Assembly: GCF_029222705.1 (NCBI RefSeq)
Contig: NZ_JARGZF010000001.1
Location: forward strand, 1,298,437 to 1,362,436
DNA: 64,000 nt
Direction: 5' to 3'
DNA from: Knoellia sp. p5-6-4
GTDB lineage: Bacteria; Actinomycetota; Actinomycetes; Actinomycetales; Dermatophilaceae
Under the pieces are notes generated by a model, which saw only the letters and a program-made list of their open reading frames with translations, was not told where the DNA came from and ran no database searches. Shown here in pieces: positions 57,650-64,000 of this stretch. Numbering within the stretch: the first letter of the stretch is position 1; each line of letters starts with the position of its first letter. A program made the position numbers and the translations under genes.

Positions 57650-60204
57650 GCAAGTCAGGTCTCGCCCTGCGCCGGATCAGCGGCCACTGCACCGTCACCG
57701 CAGACAAGATCTACGCCTGGTACCTGCTCGACCCGCAAGGATGGTCCTTCCGGCCTGACAGCGTTCGCGAGCAGCTCATCATCGACGGCGCCGACACCTA
57801 CGCCCAGCTCGTCAAGCGCAGCATCCACATCCGCGTCACCACTCGGCCCTACCCGGTCAGCCGGTGGGCGGCCGACCACGACGCCAACGCGCCGGCTCCA
57901 CTGCCCGGCTGGCGTGACTACCTCATGACGGACCAGCGCCACCTCTCCGGCCGCAGCATGGCCGACAAGGAGGTCTACGTCGGCGTGGAGATTCCGGCGC
58001 GCAAGGGTCTCTACAAGGCTCTCGGCGGCCTTGCCGGGTCGCTCTCCGACCGCGAGGTGCTGGCCCTCTCGAACCAGATCCGCGCGACGGACGAGGTCAT
58101 GGCCTCTCCCGGCATGGACGGCGCTCCTGCCACCCCGCGACAGCTCGAATGGCTCCTCCACCGATCCTGCTCCCTCGGCCTGCCCGCCCCGCTCACCTTG
58201 GGCGCGGTCGACGCTGGCCACTGGGAGGCTGAGGACCTGCACGAGTTCACCGATCACGTCGAGTGGTTCGCCATCCCCTACGGCCGGACCATCCGCGTCA
58301 TCGGCGAGAACGAGAACCACCGGGTTGAGCGTCACGTCTGCGTGTTGTCCGTCGGTCGCATGACCGACCTCGAAATACCGGCCGGCATCCCGTGGATGCA
58401 GCGCACCGACCAGCTCGGCTTCCCCGTCGAGTGGTCTGGTCGAGTCGAGGTCCAGGACTCGGCGAAGGTCGGCATGGCCATGCGCCGCAACATTCAGAAG
58501 ATCCGGGCACAGAAGGACCACTACGAGGTCGAGCACCACGAACCCGCACCCGGCGCTCTGGACCGTCAGGCCGAGAAGGCGCTCACCGTCGAGGACGAGA
58601 TCTCGATGGGGCTCTCGGGCCTGTCGACTCGAACCTCTGGTTGGTACCGGCTGGCCGTTTCGGGCGAGAGCGAGGAGGAGGCCCTCGAGCGGGCGTCGCT
58701 GGTCCGCAAGCTCTACACCCCGCAGATCACCATCGCTCGCCCTGCCGACCAGTACGCAGTCGCCCGGGAGTTCATCCCCGGCGAGAAGCTCGGCTCCACG
58801 GCATACAAGCGTCGCATGCCGGTCACCACCCTCGCCGCCGCTGTGCCCGCGGCCACCGCGAAGGTGGGTGATCGCGTCGGCATCCATCTCGGGGAGACCT
58901 CCGGCACCTCCGCCCGGGTCGTCACCTGGGAACCCTGGGAGATGACGGAGCGCGGCGAGGAATCCGGACTCGCGGTGCTCTGTGCCGGCCTCGGTGGCGG
59001 CAAGTCCACGGCGGGCGGCAACATCATCTACCGCACCGTGATGCAGGGCGTGCCCTGGACTGTGCTCGATCCCTCCGGCCGTTTGACCGCCCTGTGCCGG
59101 CTGCCCGAGCTGGCTGATCGTGCTCAGGCAATCGACCTCCTCGACGCAGCCCCCGGCGCACTGTGCACCTACCGCGTCATCGCCGAACCTCGCCGCGAGC
59201 ACTACGAGACCGACCTCGACTGGCGGGCCGCGCAGGACCAGGCCGCTGACACCCGGCGCCTGCTGACGAGCAGCGTCCTGCGCTCCATGCTCCCCCGGCA
59301 GCTGCAGGACCACGTCCTGACCGAGGTGGCGCTGATGAGGGCCGTCGGATCGGTGCCCGCGAAGTACACCGCCTCGACCATGGACGTCGTCGACGCCCTC
59401 GGCAGGCTCGAAGGTGACCCCGAGCTGCGCCGCCACGCTGGTTACCTGGCCGACTTCCTCCGTGAGGCAGCCAAGACGAGCCACGGCCGGCTCATCTTCC
59501 CCTCCGGCTACCAGCACGACTACGACCGGCAGGACCCGCTCCTGAGGGTCTACAGCCTCCGGGGGTTGGCCCTTCCCGACGAGTCGACCGCCTACTCCGA
59601 GGACCTCGACGAGCGCCTGAGCATGTGCGTGCTCTACCTCGCCGCCTGGCTGACCCAGCGCGGCATGTACTTCGGCGACGTCAACGCCCGCAAGGGCATC
59701 TTCATCGACGAGGCCTGGGCACTCTCCACGTTCAGCACCGGTCGGCGCTTCATCGACCGGGCAGCCCGCGACAGCCGCAAGCACAACACGCGAGTGCTCA
59801 TGGCCAGCCAGAACCCGGCAGACCTGCTCAAACTCGACCTGGCCAACCTCATTTCGGCCGCCTTCATCGGCCGGCTCACCGGCGAGGATGCTCAGCGCGA
59901 CGCCCTGCGGTTCCTCCCAGGCATCCGAGACGGCATGGGCTATGAGTCGATCTTCGGGACCCTCTCCCGACCCACCCGCGAGGGCCGCAGAGGTGCACGC
60001 GAGTTCATCTTCAGTGACGGGACTGGCGGGATAGAGCGGATCCGGATGGACATGAGCGCCCACCCGCAACTGCTCGAGGCGCTTAAGACCACGGCCGACC
60101 CCGACAAGGCCCGCAACCGCATCGCGCGAGGCTTGCAGGGCGAGCAGAAGCAAGCCTACGAGGGCTCGCCGACCGACGTGACCGAGTCCCGAGAGAGCGC
60201 CTGA
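57646..60204 (+). CDS. VirB4-like conjugation ATPase
   Basis: The 852-residue protein drives the type IV secretion channel from the cytosolic membrane face. After an N-terminal domain of about 400 residues comes Walker A GLGGGKST near 447-454 and Walker B GIFIDEAWAL near 683-692, then ASQNPADLLKLDL, typical of the VirB4/TraE superfamily. Charged, soluble ends suggest peripheral membrane association. It is the best marker that this region is a transfer system. Confidence 0.88.
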   Translation: MSKSGLALRRISGHCTVTADKIYAWYLLDPQGWSFRPDSVREQLIIDGADTYAQLVKRSIHIRVTTRPYPVSRWAADHDANAPAPLPGWRDYLMTDQRHLSGRSMADKEVYVGVEIPARKGLYKALGGLAGSLSDREVLALSNQIRATDEVMASPGMDGAPATPRQLEWLLHRSCSLGLPAPLTLGAVDAGHWEAEDLHEFTDHVEWFAIPYGRTIRVIGENENHRVERHVCVLSVGRMTDLEIPAGIPWMQRTDQLGFPVEWSGRVEVQDSAKVGMAMRRNIQKIRAQKDHYEVEHHEPAPGALDRQAEKALTVEDEISMGLSGLSTRTSGWYRLAVSGESEEEALERASLVRKLYTPQITIARPADQYAVAREFIPGEKLGSTAYKRRMPVTTLAAAVPAATAKVGDRVGIHLGETSGTSARVVTWEPWEMTERGEESGLAVLCAGLGGGKSTAGGNIIYRTVMQGVPWTVLDPSGRLTALCRLPELADRAQAIDLLDAAPGALCTYRVIAEPRREHYETDLDWRAAQDQAADTRRLLTSSVLRSMLPRQLQDHVLTEVALMRAVGSVPAKYTASTMDVVDALGRLEGDPELRRHAGYLADFLREAAKTSHGRLIFPSGYQHDYDRQDPLLRVYSLRGLALPDESTAYSEDLDERLSMCVLYLAAWLTQRGMYFGDVNARKGIFIDEAWALSTFSTGRRFIDRAARDSRKHNTRVLMASQNPADLLKLDLANLISAAFIGRLTGEDAQRDALRFLPGIRDGMGYESIFGTLSRPTREGRRGAREFIFSDGTGGIERIRMDMSAHPQLLEALKTTADPDKARNRIARGLQGEQKQAYEGSPTDVTESRESA

Positions 60205-60205
60205 G

Positions 60206-62212
60206 ATGTCCGGCAACCGGCTGCGCCGCGCCCTTACCGTCGCCCTATCGGGTCTCGGACTGGCCCTGGTCCTTGCCGCGCCAGCGTCCGCCTCACCGCA
60301 GGTTCCCGGCATCCCCGACTGCAAGGACGCGCCAGTGGCGCAGATGCCGGGTGTCGGGCTCCCCGGCTTCCTCGACGAGGGGCCAACGAAGCCCCCTGCC
60401 CCGCTGGATCCGTTCGTGGCGAAGCCACAGACCAGTGTCTACGAGCAGTACGGATACGCCGGTCTGAGCTGGCACACCCACGACCTCGGCTGCGGCGGCG
60501 GCCTGCGGGACACGGACGCCACCCTCGACACCACCGTCGGCAACGCCTTCCTCTCGGGGGCCGTGTGGACGACCTCCGCGGCCAACGGCCTGCACAACAA
60601 GGTCAGCCGGCCAGCGGAGTACATGGCCCCGCTCGACGACGTCGTCGCCACGGTCACCCAGCGCCTCAACGACTCGATCTGGAACCCGTGGGGCGGGGCT
60701 GCCCTTCTTGGCGTGGCAGCGCTCCTGCTCTTCTACTCCACCTCTGGACGGCTGTCAGCGGTCACCTCCGCCGCAGCCTGGGCGATGCTCGTGCTCGCCG
60801 TCGTCGCCGGTATCGGGCAGTACCCCACCCGGGTCGCCTCCTTCTTCGACGAGTCCGTGACGTCAACCATCGCGACCGTCAACGCCAGCAGCGCCGGGCT
60901 GTCGAGTCTTCCCGAGACCGCCGACCCGGCCCGCGCACAGGGCGCCCTGCTGGTAGACCGCATCGCCTACGACGCGTGGGTGCGCGGCGAGTTCGGCTCC
61001 GGCGACACAGCGGCCGCTCGCAAGTGGGCCCCTGACCTCTTCAAGGCCAGTGCCTTCACCTGGGCCGAGGCCCAGCTGGCGCGTCAGGATCCTGAGGCCG
61101 GCAAGCGCATCGCCGAACGCAAGGCCGAGAACTGGAAGAAGACGACCGCCGAGATCCAAGAGCAGGACCCGGTCGCCTACTCCTACGTGCAGGGCAAAGC
61201 AGGAGGTCGAGCCGGCACCGGACTCATGGCCTTCCTCGGCGCTTTGTTCACCGCCACCTTCCGACTCGTTGCCGACATCTTCGTCTTCGCCGGCCTGGTG
61301 ATGCTGCGGCTGCTGGTCATGTTCTTCCCTGCTGCAGCAGTCATCGGCGTGATGGCCCCGATGTCGGGCATCGTCCGGCAGATCGCGAACATAGGCGGCG
61401 CTTCGGTCATCAACGTGGTGGCGTTCTCGGTCGGCTCAACGATCCACACCACCGCCGTCTCGGCGATCCTGTCCCGGGCAACCGAAACCAGCATGGGTTT
61501 CCTCGCCCTGGTGCTCTGCCTCGTCGTCACGCTGGCTGCCTTCGTCCTGCTCCTACCCCTGCTCAGCTTCACCCAGATCCTGGGCCAGTCGAGCCACGGT
61601 CAACGACTCCTCAAACGCGGCGGCAAGCGGCTCGTCGACTACGTCGTCACCCGCAAGGCGAACACCGACGCGAACCGCATCACCCAGCAGCACCAGCCGC
61701 CGCAGGCCGAGGCAGGCGAAACCGCCACGCAGGACTGGACTCGTCGCCAGGTGCGGCGGGTCAACCTTCCAGCCGAGGCCTTCGGCCGGCCGACCCCCGT
61801 CTTCACGCCCACCCCCGAGGAAGAACGCGTGCTCGCAGGAACGGTCTTCGCTCGCGCCGAACTCGGGCCTGCCCGAAACCCGGTTGCGGCCGCAGCCGGA
61901 CATCGCGACGCGCCAATGCCATCGAGCTCCGCCCCACAGCCCGACCCCGCCTTAGACCTTGCCGGCACCACAACAACCGAGCGCACGGCATACGCCGCCG
62001 GCGATCGGTCAGGCACCCGCTTGCCCGTCATCGAAGGCTTGGTCGTCGACAGCGCGCCCACCTCGGTGCGCCGCCTGGAGAACCTCGCTCCGATCCATGA
62101 CTCCCACCACGAGGTCCGGCCGGACGGCATCGGTCCGCGGATCTACGACCCGGAGACCAAGCAGACCGTGCTCAGCGTCCAGCGAGCTGCGGAGGAGGAG
62201 GGCCAGCGATGA
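60206..62212 (+). CDS. VirB6-like polytopic transfer protein
   Basis: The 668-residue protein has a signal peptide, an exported N-terminal segment with three cysteines (CKD, LGCGGG), then about six to seven membrane helices between residues 165 and 460, followed by a 200-residue cytosolic tail rich in Pro, Ala and Gln. This layout matches VirB6/TrbL-like channel proteins of Gram-positive conjugation systems. It starts two bases after the VirB4 stop and overlaps the next gene by 4 bases. Confidence 0.75.
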   Translation: MSGNRLRRALTVALSGLGLALVLAAPASASPQVPGIPDCKDAPVAQMPGVGLPGFLDEGPTKPPAPLDPFVAKPQTSVYEQYGYAGLSWHTHDLGCGGGLRDTDATLDTTVGNAFLSGAVWTTSAANGLHNKVSRPAEYMAPLDDVVATVTQRLNDSIWNPWGGAALLGVAALLLFYSTSGRLSAVTSAAAWAMLVLAVVAGIGQYPTRVASFFDESVTSTIATVNASSAGLSSLPETADPARAQGALLVDRIAYDAWVRGEFGSGDTAAARKWAPDLFKASAFTWAEAQLARQDPEAGKRIAERKAENWKKTTAEIQEQDPVAYSYVQGKAGGRAGTGLMAFLGALFTATFRLVADIFVFAGLVMLRLLVMFFPAAAVIGVMAPMSGIVRQIANIGGASVINVVAFSVGSTIHTTAVSAILSRATETSMGFLALVLCLVVTLAAFVLLLPLLSFTQILGQSSHGQRLLKRGGKRLVDYVVTRKANTDANRITQQHQPPQAEAGETATQDWTRRQVRRVNLPAEAFGRPTPVFTPTPEEERVLAGTVFARAELGPARNPVAAAAGHRDAPMPSSSAPQPDPALDLAGTTTTERTAYAAGDRSGTRLPVIEGLVVDSAPTSVRRLENLAPIHDSHHEVRPDGIGPRIYDPETKQTVLSVQRAAEEEGQR

Positions 62213-62826
62213 GCGGGGAACTGGGTCGCGCCCTGCGGTGGCCGCTGTGGTCGTGGCGGAACCTCACCATCACGGCCGTGCTCACGCTCGCCCTGCTCGC
62301 CGTTGTCGGTCGAGCCACAGACGGTCAGGCCTCGCCGCATCCGGCCGCAGCCCCAGCCACCACATCGCCGAGCGTCTCGACCCAAGGGACCACTCCGGCC
62401 TCCAGTTCCCCGCCAGCACGGAGGCCCACGACGACGACGGTCTCCACGTCGGCTCCGTCCGCTTCCAGTCCGGTCACGAAGCAGTCCGCCACCGCGGTGG
62501 CCTCTGCCTTCGTCCGCGCGTGGTCCAGCGACGGCAGCAGGGACGCTTGGTATGCCGCCATGGAGCGGTGGGCGAGCCCCGAGCTGCTGCGGTCACTCGC
62601 CTCGACCGACCCCGCGCAGGTGCCCGCTGACCGAGTGACGGGAGATGCACGACTCGTCTCCTCGGCCAAGACCTCCGCGACCGTGCTGGTCCCCACGGAC
62701 GGCGGCGAGGTGCTGGTCACGCTGTCAGCTTCTGATGGTGGTTGGAAGGCGCGAGACATCGCCCCCGCCGACGCACCCCCAGCGGCCGAGACGCCCTCGC
62801 TGACCCGGACGACACCGGGGAACTGA
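62209..62826 (+). CDS. VirB8/TcpC-like transfer protein
   Basis: The 205-residue protein has one N-terminal membrane helix (about 20-36), a long Ser/Thr/Pro linker, then a small alpha-plus-beta domain (TAVASAFVRAWSSDG...AWYAAMERWASPELL) of the NTF2-like type seen in VirB8 and TcpC. The domain should be outside the membrane. It is translated with its neighbours and is a plausible scaffold linking ATPase, channel and hydrolase. Confidence 0.72.
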   Translation: MSGELGRALRWPLWSWRNLTITAVLTLALLAVVGRATDGQASPHPAAAPATTSPSVSTQGTTPASSSPPARRPTTTTVSTSAPSASSPVTKQSATAVASAFVRAWSSDGSRDAWYAAMERWASPELLRSLASTDPAQVPADRVTGDARLVSSAKTSATVLVPTDGGEVLVTLSASDGGWKARDIAPADAPPAAETPSLTRTTPGN

Positions 62827-62827
62827 G

Positions 62828-63949
62828 ATGCCTGTAGCCCTGCTTGCCATTGCCGGGCACAGTCTCCGCAGACTGTTGCTGCGCCGGCTGGCGAAGGTCG
62901 CTCTCGTCGCCCTTCCCGTGGTGGTTGTTGCCGGCGTGGCGGTCGCATTGCTCGCCGTGCTGGTCCTTCGCGGCTCCGAAGGCGACCAAGACGGCGGCTA
63001 CGCAGGGGGCCAGTGCTCCTCCGTCACCGCTGCGACTGCCGTGACGGTGGCTGACCTGACTCCCGAGCAGGTGTCGAACGCACAGACCATCGTGGCGGTC
63101 GGGCGCCAGCTCAAGGTCCCCCCCTACGGATGGGTGATTGCCGTCGCGACCGCGATGCAGGAGTCCACCCTGCGCAACATCGACTACGGCCACCTCGACA
63201 GCCTCGGGCTCTTTCAGCAACGGGATGATTGGGGCAGTCGGGCTGAACGCTTGGACCCAGCGGTGGCGGCTCGACTCTTCTACGCCGGTGGTCGCGGCGG
63301 CCAGCCAGGGCTGCTGGACGTCAAGGACTTCCAGTCAATGCCGCTCACCGCCGCGGCGCAGGAGGTCCAGGCCAGCGCGTTCCCCGGCGCTTACGCGAGG
63401 TGGGAGCCGCTTGCGCGGGAAGTTGTGGCGGACCCCACCGTGCTGTCGGCGACCTGCTACGACTCAATCTCCTACACGGGTGATGGCACTCCCGGCGCGA
63501 GGGCGGTCGCCGGCGCCCTTCGCTGGCTCGGCACTCCCTACAGCTGGGGCGGCGGCGGACCTTCCGGACCGAGCCTCGGCTTCGGGCCCGGGGCCACGAC
63601 GGTCGGCTTCGACTGCTCCTCGCTGGCTCAGTTCGCCTGGAGGCAGGTTGGCGTCAGTCTCCCCCGAGTGACAGACGCCCAAGCCGCCTCGCTCCCCCAC
63701 GTCCCGCCCGGCTCACCGCTGCAGGCGGGAGACCTCCTCTTCTTCGCCACACCTGGCGCAGAGGGTGGCAGCTACGGCCACATGGGTATCTACGACGGCC
63801 AAGGCAACATGGTCCACGCCCCGCGGACCGGCAAGACGGTCGAGGTGGTGCACGACGTCATGTCAGTCCCCTACTTCCGCGACCGGCTCGCGGTTATCGC
63901 TCGCCCCACTCCCCCTTCGTCTGATGAGGCGGTGGCAGCCAATGGCTGA
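62828..63949 (+). CDS. Two-domain peptidoglycan hydrolase of the T4SS
   Basis: The 373-residue protein has a membrane anchor (about 22-48), a lysozyme-like domain with E112 in AMQESTLRNIDYGHLDSLGL, and a C-terminal NlpC/P60 peptidase with C263 (GFDCSSLAQ), H318 (GHMGIY) and H330 (HAPRTGK). It should cut both glycan and peptide to let the conjugation channel cross the wall, the VirB1/TcpG-type role. The next gene starts 8 bases inside its end. Confidence 0.88.
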   Translation: MPVALLAIAGHSLRRLLLRRLAKVALVALPVVVVAGVAVALLAVLVLRGSEGDQDGGYAGGQCSSVTAATAVTVADLTPEQVSNAQTIVAVGRQLKVPPYGWVIAVATAMQESTLRNIDYGHLDSLGLFQQRDDWGSRAERLDPAVAARLFYAGGRGGQPGLLDVKDFQSMPLTAAAQEVQASAFPGAYARWEPLAREVVADPTVLSATCYDSISYTGDGTPGARAVAGALRWLGTPYSWGGGGPSGPSLGFGPGATTVGFDCSSLAQFAWRQVGVSLPRVTDAQAASLPHVPPGSPLQAGDLLFFATPGAEGGSYGHMGIYDGQGNMVHAPRTGKTVEVVHDVMSVPYFRDRLAVIARPTPPSSDEAVAANG

Positions 63950-64000
63950 GTTGGCTGGTGCCGCTACCCAGTCCCTTCACGCCGCTCCACCGGCCCTTTT
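63942..64000 (+). CDS. Next transfer gene, cut by window edge
   Basis: An ATG overlapping the hydrolase stop (ATGGCTGA) opens a frame, MAELAGAATQSLHAAPPALF, that runs to the window end. The overlap with the operon supports it as a real gene; the product cannot be told from 19 residues. Confidence 0.5.
   Translation, partial: MAELAGAATQSLHAAPPAL

Larger units (their letters stand above)
52014..64000. mobile_element. Integrative and conjugative element, left part
   Basis: The evidence is the half-tRNA att site at 52,014, an AT-rich restriction-modification and secreted-protein cargo, and a compact type IV secretion operon from 56,970 to the window end. Polarity of the tRNA fragment places the element to its right. 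Integrase, relaxase, coupling ATPase and the right att are not seen and are expected beyond 64,000. The alternative, an integrated plasmid or island that has lost transfer functions, cannot be excluded from this window. Confidence 0.8.

Overview
The window is about 64 kb of a high-GC actinobacterial chromosome (rough impression around 70% G+C for most of it). Gene content and order point to the Micrococcales, most likely the Intrasporangiaceae/Dermatophilaceae. That placement is inference from memory of family gene orders, not from a search. Two parts are clear: about 51 kb of ordinary chromosome, and from about 52.0 kb to the right edge the left part of an integrated conjugative element.

Chromosomal part. 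From 5 to 42 kb the backbone is the conserved actinobacterial block clpC ... lsr2 - small membrane protein - lysS - (nadC nadB) - panD - panC - DUF2520/PanG-like - DUF3180 - folBK - folP - folE - ftsH - hpt - tilS - DUF2342 protease - dacB - ppa, in the order known from Mycobacterium tuberculosis. It covers protein quality control (ClpC, FtsH), NAD, pantothenate and folate synthesis, lysyl-tRNA and tRNA-Ile maturation, purine salvage and peptidoglycan trimming. Between clpC and lsr2 about 13 kb of other genes are present: a DUF4397 protein with a class F sortase, a phenylacetate-CoA ligase, an HtrA-like membrane protease, a MoxR-DUF58-VWA-VWA operon, and DNA repair genes (Nei-type glycosylase, Ku, and LigD split into ligase and polymerase proteins). 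A smaller group (28.4-32.4 kb: MidA-like methyltransferase, P450, lipoprotein, solitary NuoD) splits the pan and fol genes. The first 5 kb holds an MFS exporter, an N-acetylglutamate synthase, an LCP-family lipoprotein and a divergent LVIVD/DUF305 pair.

From 42.4 to 51.3 kb the content is more variable: a decayed NlpC/P60 remnant, an MFS permease, a phosphoribosyltransferase-hydrolase fusion, an alpha/beta hydrolase, small membrane proteins, a STAS/HATPase regulator and a KimA-like APC transporter preceded by a small overlapping ORF.

Mobile part. At 52,014-52,055 lies the 3' half of a tRNA-Thr(CGT) gene on the minus strand, with its terminator hairpin just outside it at 51,983-52,006. The 5' half is missing. 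This is the signature of site-specific integration into the tRNA 3' end, with the element lying to the right and the intact tRNA expected beyond the window. The element begins with about 1 kb without a recognised gene, including tandem TGTGCCCAT repeats that may be integrase arm sites. Next comes a visibly AT-richer cargo: a secreted FN3/M23-like protein and a two-gene restriction-modification system. From 56.97 kb a tightly packed, GC-rich type IV secretion operon follows: VirB2-like, VirB3/PrgI-like, VirB4 ATPase, VirB6-like, VirB8/TcpC-like, a two-domain peptidoglycan hydrolase, and one more gene cut by the window edge. Integrase, relaxase and coupling protein are not in the window and should lie to the right.

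A second, genome-scale observation: the 8-mer CGGCATAC/GTATGCCG occurs 25 times by hand count, on both strands, in genes and between genes, in all reading frames and at the cost of rare codons. It is absent from the 46.2-58.7 kb stretch but present in the type IV secretion operon.
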